Counted from the first letter of the stretch, positions 33,193 to 42,135 are shown. The stretch: 64,000 bases of DNA from Mycolicibacterium aichiense (GCF_010726245.1 NZ_AP022561.1:2728001-2792000); one strand, 5' to 3'. Notes: generated by a model not told the origin, from the sequence alone. Made by a program: numbers and translations.

Positions 33193-34476
33193 ATGGGTTC
33201 GATCACCGCGGCGCTGGATGCACTCGACGCCGCGGTCGAGATGCTGGGAGCAGCCGACATCGACGAGTTGCCCGTGCCGCAACGCTTTACGGCTCTGGAA
33301 CGACTCGAGACTGCGGTGCGTCGCCAGGTCGCGGTATCCCATGAGCAGATCACCCATCTCGTGCGGTACGAGGGCTGCCCGCCGATCGCAAACGTGTTGG
33401 CTGACGTGTTGCGGATCAGCCGAACTGCGGCCAAGCGCCGACTGCGTGACGCCGAACAACTGACCCCGCGCACCACGTTGACCGGCGACCCACTGGCGGC
33501 ACTGCTGCCCGAAACCGGCAGGGCCTGGGCGGCGGGTGAGCTGGACGGCGAGCATCTGCGGGTCATCCAGAAGTTCTTCCGCGATCTGCCCGATCACGTC
33601 GGCCCGGTCGAGGTGGACGACGCGGAACGCGCCCTGGCACAGCACGCCCGGACGATGCGCCCCGATCAGCTGGAGAAGGTCGCGGACCGGTTGGCCGTAC
33701 ACCTGAACCCCGACGGCAAGTTCTCCGAGGAGGACCGGGCGCGCAAGCGGGGCTTCCAATGGTGCGGGGGCCAGCGGCCGGACGGGATGAGCGTTGGAAA
33801 GCTGGTCGCCGATCCGGTGCTGCGGGCACAACTGGATGCGCTGTTCGCCAAAGTCGCCGCCCCGGGACCCGACGATGTGCGCAATCATGCCCAGCGGCAA
33901 CACGACGCATTGGCCGACGTGGTCGGTAGCTGTCTCGGAGATCCGAAACTGGGACAGCACAACGGACTTCCGGTGACCATGATAGTGACGACGACCTTGC
34001 AGGACCTGCAACGGCGTGCCGGGCACGCGGTCACCGCCGGCGGGACGCTGATCCCCGTCACGGACCTCATCAAAGCAGCAACGCCGTCGTACAACTACTT
34101 GGCGGTGTTCGATGGAGTCACCGGAAAGTCGCTCTGGCTGGGGCGCAGCAAGAGGCTGGCGTCGGCAGATCAGCGAATCATGTTGTTGGCCAAGTATCGT
34201 GGCTGTAGTGCGCCAGGCTGCACCGTCAACGGTTACAACAGCCAGGTCCACCATGCCGCCAAGGACTGGAAGCACGGCGGCAACACCGACGTCGACGACA
34301 TGACGCTGGCGTGCAAATGCGACAACCTGTTGGTCGAAAACGACGGCTGGAGCACCCGCCAACTTCCGAACGGTCGGACGGAGTGGCACCCGCCGCCGGA
34401 CGTACCCCTACGCGGCGGCACCAACGACTATCACCACCCGGAACGCCTGCTGGCCAAAGACGACGAGAAAGACTAA
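33193..34476 (+). CDS. DUF222/13E12-repeat family HNH endonuclease-like protein
   Basis: 427 aa. The N-terminal DUF222 region (LERLETAVRRQVAVSHEQITHLVRYEG to about residue 300) is followed by the HNH module CSAPGCTVNGYNSQVHHAAKDWKHGGNTDVDDMTLAC. This family is found in many near-copies in mycobacteria (the M. tuberculosis 13E12 proteins). Whether it is an active nuclease or a mobile element remnant is unclear. It lies between the two copies of the catabolic cassette and its stop overlaps the convergent TetR stop (CTAA). The frame is intact. Confidence 0.9.
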   Translation: MGSITAALDALDAAVEMLGAADIDELPVPQRFTALERLETAVRRQVAVSHEQITHLVRYEGCPPIANVLADVLRISRTAAKRRLRDAEQLTPRTTLTGDPLAALLPETGRAWAAGELDGEHLRVIQKFFRDLPDHVGPVEVDDAERALAQHARTMRPDQLEKVADRLAVHLNPDGKFSEEDRARKRGFQWCGGQRPDGMSVGKLVADPVLRAQLDALFAKVAAPGPDDVRNHAQRQHDALADVVGSCLGDPKLGQHNGLPVTMIVTTTLQDLQRRAGHAVTAGGTLIPVTDLIKAATPSYNYLAVFDGVTGKSLWLGRSKRLASADQRIMLLAKYRGCSAPGCTVNGYNSQVHHAAKDWKHGGNTDVDDMTLACKCDNLLVENDGWSTRQLPNGRTEWHPPPDVPLRGGTNDYHHPERLLAKDDEKD

Positions 34477-35090
34477 CTCGGAGCTGTCGGGGACGCTTCG
34501 CTCTGCATTGCGCGGATGGCCGGATCAATCCACAGCCGGAGGAGTTCGCGAAGTTCTGTGGAATCAGCCGGCGGCGTGATGATCAACGACTGCAGGGTCC
34601 GAAGAGAGATGTGCAGAACGTTGTCCACGGCACCTGGTGGCAGGGCAGACCAGTCGATGTCGAGCCCGATGAGCATCGCGCGGCCCTGGATTCGGGCGTT
34701 CGAGTTCTCGCGCAACACGATTTCAGCGAGCGCGGTCGCGCGTTGCGCTCGCACCATCAGCCCTACCAGAGGATCGCCCGGGAGTCGCTCGAGGGCGAGC
34801 GCAATCCCTTCGACCACGGCATCGGCGGGATCGGTGATACCGCGCAGAGACGCCTGTATTCCCTCGATGAAGCTTGTGGACGCCTCCGCCCCGACCGCCG
34901 CCATGAGCTGGTCGATATTGGCGAAGTAGTGATAGATCGTCTGGCGGGTCACTCCCAGGACTCGGGCGACGTCCGCGATGGTCGTGCGCTCACCGAACTG
35001 TTCAATCGCGCTGCGCGCGGCCGTGAGGATGCGGGCGATCGCGTCGTCGTCTGATGCCGGAACGTCGCCTCCCCAGCCGCGAGTCCGCAT
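34473..35090 (-). CDS. TetR-family transcriptional regulator
   Basis: 205 aa from ATG 35090 with CAGGAGACGGT just upstream. N-terminal helix-turn-helix ILTAARSAIEQFGERTTIADVARVLGVTRQTIYHYFANIDQLM is a textbook TetR DNA-binding domain. The C-terminal ligand domain includes ALERLPGDPLVGLMVRAQRATAL. It is separated from the HicB-like/HTH gene by a 263-bp gap that contains an inverted repeat at 35161-35189. It may regulate cassette copy B or itself. Confidence 0.88.
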   Translation of the reverse strand: MRTRGWGGDVPASDDDAIARILTAARSAIEQFGERTTIADVARVLGVTRQTIYHYFANIDQLMAAVGAEASTSFIEGIQASLRGITDPADAVVEGIALALERLPGDPLVGLMVRAQRATALAEIVLRENSNARIQGRAMLIGLDIDWSALPPGAVDNVLHISLRTLQSLIITPPADSTELRELLRLWIDPAIRAMQSEASPTAPS

Positions 35091-35160
35091 ACCGTCTCCT
35101 GACGCATCAATCGGCCGAAACCGCCGTTCGCCGGAACGCTACCGTACCCGAATTGCACAG

Positions 35161-35189
35161 ATCATACGAATGATGTTCACTGTGTATGA
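35161..35189. promoter_or_regulatory. inverted repeats upstream of TetR gene
   Basis: Two overlapping symmetries: ATCAT-ACGA-ATGAT (35161-35174) and TCATAC (35162-35167) with GTATGA (35184-35189). AT-rich and 70-100 bp before the TetR start. Candidate operator; otherwise the 263 bp between 35090 and 35354 show no gene. Confidence 0.35.
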
Positions 35190-35353
35190 CCGGGACACCG
35201 TTCAGTCCGAGGCATCAGGGGAGGTCCGTGATGTCCGCACGACGTGGACTGTTTACCGGCGAGCTTCAAATATTCTCTGCCACAAACCATTTGACGGTCT
35301 CTACTGGAGCGGTCGGGCTCTTTCCACAAGGGTGGCGACCAGATTGAAGACTG

Positions 35354-35743
35354 ATGCGCGTATATAAAATTGAGATCGTTCGTGACGGTCGCTGGTGGAT
35401 GATCCGCATTCCTGAAGTCCACGGTGCCACCCAGGTGCATCGACTCAAAGAAGCCGAGGCGATGGCCCGTGAATACGTCGCGCTCCATCTGAATGTGCCT
35501 CTCTATGAAATCAGCATCGAGATCACCAGCATCCGTATGAAGCGACCCGAGTTTCGTGAGATCGGGGCGATGGCAGAGAAGATTCGTGACCTCCGCGAGC
35601 AAGCCCGCCGGCTCGAGCGGGAATCGGTGGCCAGTGCCCGTGAGTTCGCCCACTGGCTCATCGCCAATGGGGTGCCTGTTCGCGATATCGCCGAGCTCCT
35701 CGACGTCTCCTCACAACGAGTGAGCCAACTGACGAAGGACTAG
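35354..35743 (+). CDS. HicB-like domain protein with C-terminal helix-turn-helix (orphan antitoxin-like)
   Basis: 129 aa. The first 50 residues look like a HicB-type partial RNase-H-like sheet (YKIEIVRDGRWWMIRIPEV, then EAEAMAREYVALHLNVP). A coiled helix of about 30 residues (IGAMAEKIRDLREQARRLERES) follows. The last 30 residues form a small HTH (GVPVRDIAELLDVSSQRVSQL). This is the layout of a DNA-binding HicB antitoxin, but no HicA toxin lies beside it. A paralogue of the N-terminal part is encoded at 58244. It starts at ATG 35354 with GAAGA five bases ahead. Role unknown, probably regulatory. Confidence 0.7.
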   Translation: MRVYKIEIVRDGRWWMIRIPEVHGATQVHRLKEAEAMAREYVALHLNVPLYEISIEITSIRMKRPEFREIGAMAEKIRDLREQARRLERESVASAREFAHWLIANGVPVRDIAELLDVSSQRVSQLTKD

Positions 35744-35771
35744 TGATCGCCGATGGTTCGGCGACCGATGG

Positions 35772-37229
35772 CTACCCGCGGGCAGCGGAGCGTCCGGCCC
35801 GGCGGCCGTAGAAACTGCCGTCTCCCAACGAGATGCCGCTGGCATACCCCCACGCCGCGAGGCCGGCGGTGCAGCGTCCCGCCGCGTACAGACCGGGGAT
35901 CGGCTCGCCACTGACGTGCAACACGTGCGCGTCGAGGTTGGTGCGCAACCCACCCAGCGGGAACCCGCCGGTCGCATGCCGCAGATCGAGGGCGCCGACC
36001 GGGCTGCCAATCGGCCGCAGCCAGCGCGCCTTCTTGTGCAATAGCGGATCCTCGCCGTGAGCGGCGGCAGCGTTGTAGCGCGCCACCGTGTCCTGCAGGC
36101 TGCCAAACGGCAAGCCGAGCTCCGCCTCGAGTTCCGCGACGGTCTCGCATACCCACTTGGGCTTGCGCAGAATCAGTTTCGGTGTCTGCGATGCCACAGC
36201 CTCGTCGTGAGCGTCGCCGTCGAGGATGAGATATGCCGTGTCGTCTTGGTGATAGAGCGTGAGCTGACCGGCACGGCCGGGATAGGTGTCTTCGGCGACG
36301 TAGCGCTGCCCGCGCGCATTGACCAGGATGCCGCGCACCAACTGCTGCGGATCGACCAGGAACGCGACCTCGGTCGCATCAACATGGGCCAGGTCCGCGC
36401 CGAGCGCCTGTGCCATCCGGATGCCTTGCCCGTCATGCTGTTCCACCGCGGACACCGGCCTCCCGGCGATCCGCGGCGTGAAGCGGGCCATCATCGACTC
36501 GTTGTAGGCGAAGCTGCCGGTGCCCAGGACCACGCCGCGCCGGGCCCGGATGGTGACCTCGGTGCCATACTGGCGTGCGGTGATCCCGCTGACGCGGCCG
36601 TCGGACTCGACCACGAGAGCCTGCACGCGGACGTCGTAGAGCGCGCGGACACCCAGGTCCGTCGCTCTCTGCACCAACGGCTTCATCAACATGAAGCCGG
36701 CGCTGGCCTGACCCTGCTTCTTGTTCTGCATCTGCGGGACATGTCCGCGCGGCGCAGGCTCGGCGATGGTGTTGAAGGGGTAGGCGTCCTCGCCGCCGCT
36801 GTACATCAGCCCTTGGTCGCCCAGCGGTTCCCACCCGGGCTCACCGAAGAACTCCGGTTTGAACGGCACCCCGCAGGCCACCAGCCACTCGAAGTGGGCG
36901 ACACTGCCCTCGCAGTAGTCGGCGATGCGCTCCCGGTCGGCACCCGGTCCCATGGCGGCATCCAGGAATGCCGCCATGTTCTCGGCGGAATCATCGAACC
37001 CACACGCCTTTTGAAGTGCGGTGCCGCCGCCCATGTAGATGAACCCGCCGGCCAGCGCGGCAGCCCCACCCCAGGCGCCGGCTCGTTCGAGCACCAGGAC
37101 ATCAGCACCGGCACCGGCAGCCTCGACCGCCGCGGCCGCTCCGGCGACACCGTAGCCGGCGACAACCACGTCGGCTTCGTGGTCCCACGTCGCCACCGAG
37201 GCTGCCGGAACCGGGCGGACGCCGGTCAT
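35772..37229 (-). CDS. FAD-dependent dehydrogenase, KstD/fumarate-reductase family (copy B)
   Basis: 485 aa from ATG 37229, one nucleotide after the dioxygenase stop. FAD loop VVVAGYGVAGAAAAVEAAGAG, LVLERAGAWGGAAALAGG, and C-terminal GLYAAGRCTAGLAAWGYASG. Nearly collinear with the protein at 22590-24059; about three quarters identical by eye, diverging mainly in the surface loops and the N-terminus. It belongs to a duplicated cassette. A different substrate or timing for the two copies is likely, but not visible in the sequence. The longer open frame to 37400 is inside the dioxygenase gene. Confidence 0.83.
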   Translation of the reverse strand: MTGVRPVPAASVATWDHEADVVVAGYGVAGAAAAVEAAGAGADVLVLERAGAWGGAAALAGGFIYMGGGTALQKACGFDDSAENMAAFLDAAMGPGADRERIADYCEGSVAHFEWLVACGVPFKPEFFGEPGWEPLGDQGLMYSGGEDAYPFNTIAEPAPRGHVPQMQNKKQGQASAGFMLMKPLVQRATDLGVRALYDVRVQALVVESDGRVSGITARQYGTEVTIRARRGVVLGTGSFAYNESMMARFTPRIAGRPVSAVEQHDGQGIRMAQALGADLAHVDATEVAFLVDPQQLVRGILVNARGQRYVAEDTYPGRAGQLTLYHQDDTAYLILDGDAHDEAVASQTPKLILRKPKWVCETVAELEAELGLPFGSLQDTVARYNAAAAHGEDPLLHKKARWLRPIGSPVGALDLRHATGGFPLGGLRTNLDAHVLHVSGEPIPGLYAAGRCTAGLAAWGYASGISLGDGSFYGRRAGRSAARG

Positions 37230-37230
37230 G

Positions 37231-38139
37231 TCAGGGCCGCATGGCGGCGGGCAGGTCGCCGACCCACTTGTGACCCCAGTAGCTGTCCGCCGTGATTTCC
37301 TCAGCGGTGTAATGGTTTTCGTCGATCCGCACGCCGCCGGTGCCGAATTCGATATCCCAGTCGCCGGGAGCGCGGACGTAGAACGACACCATCTTGTCAT
37401 TGGTGTGCCGACCGAGTGTGGACGACAGCTGGAACTCCTGCGCGGCGATGCGGTCCAGCGCCTCTCCGACCGCGTCGAGGGTGTCGACCTCCACCATCAT
37501 GTGAATCAAGCCGGGATCGCGCCGGTGCATCGCCGGGGCGATCGCCAAGCTGTGATGGCGTTCGTTGATGCCGAGGAAGCGGATCCGGATCGGCCCGAAC
37601 TCCTTGGGCAACGGCACCCGGTATGCACCGCGGGACACGAAGCCCAGGACCTGGGTGTAGAAGTCGAACAGGCCGGGTGCGTCGAGCGCCGGCAGCACGA
37701 CGTGGCCCAATCCTTGGTCGCCGGTGACGAATCGGGCGCCGAACGGGGTCACCACCGGGCTGTGATCCAGCACCGCGCCGTGGAAGACCTCCAGGTGGGT
37801 GCCCGCCGGGTCGTCGAACGCCACGACCTCCTCGACTCGCCGGTCGTCCGCCTCGGACTGCGACAGCTGTGTGTAGGCGACCCCCGCGCGCTCGAGCAGC
37901 TCTTTCACCTGTGCCAGCGCGGCGTGATCGCGGACCTCCCAGCCGACCGTCGCGATCCGATCACCGTCGCCGGGCACCACGATGATCCGCGCCGCCCGTT
38001 CGTCCATACGCAGGTACAGCGCGGACGGATCGGGTCCCTTGCCTTCGGCGAATCCCAGTACGCCGAAGGCGAATTGGCGCCACCGATCGATGTCAGCGGT
38101 GTGAATCGTGACGTAGCCGAGGCTCTTCAGGAGGCTCAC
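37231..38139 (-). CDS. HsaC-like extradiol ring-cleavage dioxygenase (copy B)
   Basis: 302 aa from GTG 38139. The same iron ligands as copy A are present: H146 (QGLGHVVLP), H213 (GLIHMMVEV) and E264 (WDIEFG), with the conserved NERHHSLA and TLGRHTNDKMVSFY segments. Two VOC modules in tandem. It is 13 nt downstream of the HsaA-like gene. It should cleave a catechol next to its hydroxyls. Both copies are full length and keep all ligands, so both are expected to be active. Confidence 0.9.
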   Translation of the reverse strand: MSLLKSLGYVTIHTADIDRWRQFAFGVLGFAEGKGPDPSALYLRMDERAARIIVVPGDGDRIATVGWEVRDHAALAQVKELLERAGVAYTQLSQSEADDRRVEEVVAFDDPAGTHLEVFHGAVLDHSPVVTPFGARFVTGDQGLGHVVLPALDAPGLFDFYTQVLGFVSRGAYRVPLPKEFGPIRIRFLGINERHHSLAIAPAMHRRDPGLIHMMVEVDTLDAVGEALDRIAAQEFQLSSTLGRHTNDKMVSFYVRAPGDWDIEFGTGGVRIDENHYTAEEITADSYWGHKWVGDLPAAMRP

Positions 38140-38152
38140 GGGTGCGCTCCGA

Positions 38153-39337
38153 TCAGATCATCGCCCGCAGTGGGCCCTGCGGATCGACACCGAACGAGCT
38201 CAGAGCCGACGCGTGATAGACCGTGCCCGGCACGTGGATGGCGTGGGCCATCCCGGTGTGGGCGTCGCGCCAGTAACGCTGCAGCGGCTTGTCCATCCGC
38301 ATCGCATTGCCGCCGGAGCGGGCGAAGATCTCGTCGACGGCGCTGACCGCACGCCACACCGCACGTACCTGGGTGCGCCGCCCGGCGGCGCGGTCCTCGA
38401 ACGAGACCTCTTTGCCGGAATCCACCATGTCGTAGATCCGGTCCACGTTCGCCAGGATCTCCTGGCGGGCGGCGTTAATGTCGGCGGCGGCCTCGCCGAT
38501 CGCGTACATCACGTAAGGGTCGTCCTTGATGGCTGTGCCTGCCGCACTGACCCGCTCACGCTGATAGTCCAGGTGTGCGGCCAGCGCGCCTTCGCAGATG
38601 CCGATCGTGGCCGAGGAGATGCCCAATGGGAACATCGTCGACCACGGCATCAGGTAGAGGGTGTCGGTCATGCCGGCCTCGCGCTGGGCGGTGCCGTCCA
38701 TGACCTTGAACGCGTCCATCACGCGGTACTCGGGCACGAACGCGTCCTTGACGATGACGTCCTTGGAGCCGGTGCCCCGCAACCCCACCACATCCCAGGA
38801 GTCCTCGACGATTTCGTAGTCCTTGCGCGGCAAGATCATGTGCAGCATCTGCGGTGGCATCTGCACCTTGCCGTCGGCATCGCTTTTGATGGCGCCCAGG
38901 AAGATCCAGTCGCAGTGGTCGGTCCCGGAGCTGAACTGCCAACGGCCGTTGAAGATGTAGCCGCCGTCGACCGGCCGGGCGATGCCCTGCGGGGCGTAGG
39001 GCGAGGCCACCCAGGTGTCGACGTCGTCGGCCCAGATCTCCTCGGCCACCCGTGGGTCGGCATAGGCCAGCTGATAGGGATGCACGCCGACGACGCCGTT
39101 GATCCAGCCCGCGGCGGGGTCGAGTGCGGCAATCGCCATCACGGTCTCGGCGAACTCCCGCGGGTGCACTTCCAGACCTCCGTACTTGGCCGGCTGAAGA
39201 AGGCGGATATGGCCGGCTTCCTTCATCGCCTTGACGGTCTGATCGGTGAGCTTGCCGATTTTCTCGGCCTCAACGGCCTGCTCGCGAAGCTGGTCAGCGA
39301 TCTCCATGGTCTTGTCGAGCACCGAAGCAGTCATCAT
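38153..39337 (-). CDS. HsaA-like flavin-dependent hydroxylase, acyl-CoA dehydrogenase fold (copy B)
   Basis: 394 aa, close paralogue of the protein at 24976-26160. Same motifs: LLQPAKYGGLEVHP, GGYIFNGRWQFSSGTDHCDW, VVGLRGTGSKDVIV, LQRYWRDAHTGMAHA. Likely the oxygenase component of a two-component FMN monooxygenase that adds an ortho hydroxyl before extradiol cleavage. The needed flavin reductase is not in the window. It is the first gene of the minus-strand arm of cassette B; 116 bp separate it from the divergent BVMO. Confidence 0.88.
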   Translation of the reverse strand: MMTASVLDKTMEIADQLREQAVEAEKIGKLTDQTVKAMKEAGHIRLLQPAKYGGLEVHPREFAETVMAIAALDPAAGWINGVVGVHPYQLAYADPRVAEEIWADDVDTWVASPYAPQGIARPVDGGYIFNGRWQFSSGTDHCDWIFLGAIKSDADGKVQMPPQMLHMILPRKDYEIVEDSWDVVGLRGTGSKDVIVKDAFVPEYRVMDAFKVMDGTAQREAGMTDTLYLMPWSTMFPLGISSATIGICEGALAAHLDYQRERVSAAGTAIKDDPYVMYAIGEAAADINAARQEILANVDRIYDMVDSGKEVSFEDRAAGRRTQVRAVWRAVSAVDEIFARSGGNAMRMDKPLQRYWRDAHTGMAHAIHVPGTVYHASALSSFGVDPQGPLRAMI

Positions 39338-39453
39338 GCATCCTTAGTCCAGGTCTGGGCTGTTGATCTCATCCTGAACCCGCGAGGCCGTCAGTACCGG
39401 GCAATGTCTCGATGAGCGGGGCTACGTCAGAATTTGGTCCTACTCTGCTGGAC

Positions 39454-41061
39454 ATGAGCGCAGCGGAGGAACTCGACGTGGTCGTGGTCGGCGCCGGATT
39501 CGCCGGGCTGTACGCGCTGCACAAGTTCCGCGGGCAGGGGCTGTCGGTCCGTGTTTTCGAGGCGGCCCCCGAGGTGGGCGGCACCTGGTATTTCAACCGT
39601 TACCCGGGAGCCCGATGTGACGTCGAAAGCGTTGACTACAGCTACTCGTTCTCCGACGAACTGCAGCAGGAATGGACGTGGACCGAGAAGTACGCCACCC
39701 AAGCGGAAATACTGGCCTACCTGAATTGGGTCGCCGACCAGCTCGACCTGCGCCGCGACATCAGCTTCGACTCCCGGGTGATCTCAGCGGTCCTCGACGA
39801 AGGCACGCTGCGCTGGTCGGTGACTACCGAGGACGGCCGGATGACCACTGCCCGGTTCGTGGTGATGGCGACCGGGGCGTTGTCGGCCGCCATCACGCCG
39901 GCGTTCGACGGGCTGGACACCTTCGGCGGGGAGATCTATCACACCGCGCACTGGCCACACGAGGGTGTGGACTTCGCCGGCAAGCGGGTCGCGGTCATCG
40001 GCACGGGTTCCTCAGGGATCCAATCGATCCCGATCTTCGCCGAACAGGCGCAGCACCTGTATGTCTTCCAGCGCACCCCCAACTACAGCATCCCGGCGGG
40101 CAACTCCGCGTTGACCGCCGAGCAGGTTGCCGAGGTCAAGGCGAATTACGCCGAGCGCCGGCGGATCTCGATGCGAAGCGGCGGCGGCTCGCCGTATGTG
40201 GGCACGACCACACCCACCATGGCGGCGTCGCCCGAGGAGCGCCGCGCCGCGTTCGAGAAGCGTTGGAGCCTCGGCGGTGTGCTGTTCTCCAAGACGTTCC
40301 CCGATCAGCTCACCGACCAGGCCGCCAACGACGAGGCGCGGCGGTTCTGGGAAGAGAAGATCCGTGCGGTCATCGATGATCCCGCGGTCGCCGAACTGTT
40401 GATACCCGACGATCATCCGATCGGGACCAAGCGAATCTGCACCGATTCCAACTACTTTCAGACCTTCAACCGGCCGAACGTGACGTTGATCAGCGTCCGC
40501 CGCACCCCGATCGTGTCCGTCGACCGGACCGGCATCGCCACCTCCGCAGAGCACGTGGATCTGGACGCGATCGTGTTCGCCACCGGATTCGACGCGCTGA
40601 CAGGGGCTTTGGGCAAGATCGATATCGTCGGGCGCGGGGGAGAGCGCCTGGCCGACGACTGGGCCGACGGCCCGCGCAGCTACCTGGGTCTGGGCGACGA
40701 CGGTTTCCCCAACCTGTTCGTGGTAACCGGCCCGGGGGCGCCGGCCGTGCTGGCGAATATGGTCCTGCACGCCGAGGCACACGTGGATTGGATCGCCGCC
40801 GCCATCGGCTATCTCGACGAGCATGGGTACGCCGGCATCGAGGCGCGCCCGGACGCGGTTGAGAACTGGCTCGCCGAGCTCGACCAGCGCGCCGCGACCA
40901 CGCTGTTCCCTAAAGCCAACTCGTGGTATCTGGGTGCCAATGTGCCCGGTAAGCCACGGGTTTTCATGCTCTTCATCGGCGGCTTCGGGACCTACAACGA
41001 CATCTGCGCCGAGGTCGCCGCTGACGGATACCGGGGCTTCGACCTGATCAGGATGAGCTAG
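39454..41061 (+). CDS. Baeyer-Villiger monooxygenase, cyclohexanone/steroid type (copy B)
   Basis: 535 aa from ATG 39454; the ATG at 39412 would add 14 residues not shared with copy A. FAD loop VVVGAGFAGLYAL, BVMO fingerprint FGGEIYHTAHW, NADPH loop VIGTGSSGIQ. It aligns end to end with the enzyme at 26723-28336, with roughly 75-80% matches by eye. Unlike copy A it has no SDR downstream; an HsaD-like hydrolase on the other strand follows. It should convert a cyclic ketone into a lactone. Confidence 0.9.
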   Translation: MSAAEELDVVVVGAGFAGLYALHKFRGQGLSVRVFEAAPEVGGTWYFNRYPGARCDVESVDYSYSFSDELQQEWTWTEKYATQAEILAYLNWVADQLDLRRDISFDSRVISAVLDEGTLRWSVTTEDGRMTTARFVVMATGALSAAITPAFDGLDTFGGEIYHTAHWPHEGVDFAGKRVAVIGTGSSGIQSIPIFAEQAQHLYVFQRTPNYSIPAGNSALTAEQVAEVKANYAERRRISMRSGGGSPYVGTTTPTMAASPEERRAAFEKRWSLGGVLFSKTFPDQLTDQAANDEARRFWEEKIRAVIDDPAVAELLIPDDHPIGTKRICTDSNYFQTFNRPNVTLISVRRTPIVSVDRTGIATSAEHVDLDAIVFATGFDALTGALGKIDIVGRGGERLADDWADGPRSYLGLGDDGFPNLFVVTGPGAPAVLANMVLHAEAHVDWIAAAIGYLDEHGYAGIEARPDAVENWLAELDQRAATTLFPKANSWYLGANVPGKPRVFMLFIGGFGTYNDICAEVAADGYRGFDLIRMS

Positions 41062-41112
41062 TCCCGATTGCCCGACTCCTCCTCATCGCTCGTTCCTCGC
41101 TCTGCATCGTCG

Positions 41113-41970
41113 TCAGGCGTCCCGCTGCAGGAAGCTCATCACCGTGGTTTCGAACGCCTGCTTGGCCTCGATCATCACCCAGTGTCCGCAGTTGGGGAAC
41201 ACGTGCAGCTCGGCGTTGGCGATGGTGCGCATCGGGATGAGTGCCATGTCCAACGGGCTGACCCGATCGTCGCGGCCCCACGTCAGCAGGGTGGGCGCCT
41301 TGACCTTGTGCATGATGGCCCACGGCAGCGGGAAGTCGGCGTTGCGCATCATCTTCGTCATGGCCGCGAACGCCGCCTTGCCGTACATCCGCCGCGCGCT
41401 CTCGAGGGTCTCGGGATCGGTGGCCAGTGCGAAGCGCTCCTCGATGAGTTGCTCGGTGACCAGTGCCGGGTCGTAGACCATGGAGTTGAGCCAGTCGATG
41501 AGCCGCTGGCGGGTGGGATCCTCGGTGAACTCCTGGAGCAGCCGAATTCCCTCGCTCGGGCCCGAGCTGAAGATGTTGGTCCCGATGCCGCCGATGGTGA
41601 CCAGCTTGCCGATCCGGTCGCGATGATTGATCGCGAAGTTGATGCCGACGCCGCCGCCCATCGAGTTCCCGATGACGTCGACCTTGTCGAGGCCGAGCGC
41701 GTCGACGAACGCCGGCACCGCCGCCTGCGCATCCAGCATGGGGTGGCCGCCGAAGTCGTCGCTGACCCCGAATCCGGGAAACTCCAGCACCAGGCACCGG
41801 TAGCGCTCGGCGAAGAACGCCAGGTTGCCGCGGAAGTTGCGCCAGCCGGTGACTCCCGGCCCGGATCCGTGCAGCAGCAACAGGGTGGGGCCCTCACCGG
41901 CCTCGTGGTAGCGCAGAACGCCCTTCTCGGTGGCGATCTCGCGCTTGGTGCCTTCGTAAGTCGTGTCCAC
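41113..41970 (-). CDS. HsaD/BphD-like meta-cleavage product hydrolase (alpha/beta hydrolase)
   Basis: 285 aa from GTG 41970 (the family is about 290 aa; ATG 42075 would add 35 residues without similarity). The catalytic triad is Ser103 in GNSMGGG, Asp235 in GRDDRV and His263 in NCGHWV; the oxyanion region is LLLHGSGPGVTGW. It strongly resembles HsaD, the C-C bond hydrolase that cleaves 4,9-DSHA after extradiol opening. One HsaD-like gene serves two HsaA/HsaC pairs in this window. It is convergent with BVMO copy B and divergent from the cyclase gene. Confidence 0.87.
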   Translation of the reverse strand: MDTTYEGTKREIATEKGVLRYHEAGEGPTLLLLHGSGPGVTGWRNFRGNLAFFAERYRCLVLEFPGFGVSDDFGGHPMLDAQAAVPAFVDALGLDKVDVIGNSMGGGVGINFAINHRDRIGKLVTIGGIGTNIFSSGPSEGIRLLQEFTEDPTRQRLIDWLNSMVYDPALVTEQLIEERFALATDPETLESARRMYGKAAFAAMTKMMRNADFPLPWAIMHKVKAPTLLTWGRDDRVSPLDMALIPMRTIANAELHVFPNCGHWVMIEAKQAFETTVMSFLQRDA

Positions 41971-42135
41971 GGGTGCTATCCGACCATCGGGCCCGGGGGT
42001 GTGGCAACCAGGTGTACCGCTGGCCGGGCCGTAGCTCGGGCTGATATCAGCAGTCTCGTAGGCCTCATTTGCCACATCATCCTGCTAATCTGCACCGGGA
42101 CCGGTTAGCTGCGGGGTGACCGCGAAAGGGTGCCG

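Noticed and set aside
33193..34476. HNH gene as a homing intron or active mobile element
   Set aside because: No flanking repeats, target-site duplication or interrupted gene could be seen; treated as an ordinary 13E12 family gene.
35354..35743. complete HicAB toxin-antitoxin module
   Set aside because: No HicA-like toxin frame was found on either side of this gene or of 58244-58429.
41062..41112. short intergenic stretch with TCGCTCGTTCCTCGCTC as a dispersed repeat element
   Set aside because: Only one copy in this window; the idea needs a genome-wide search.
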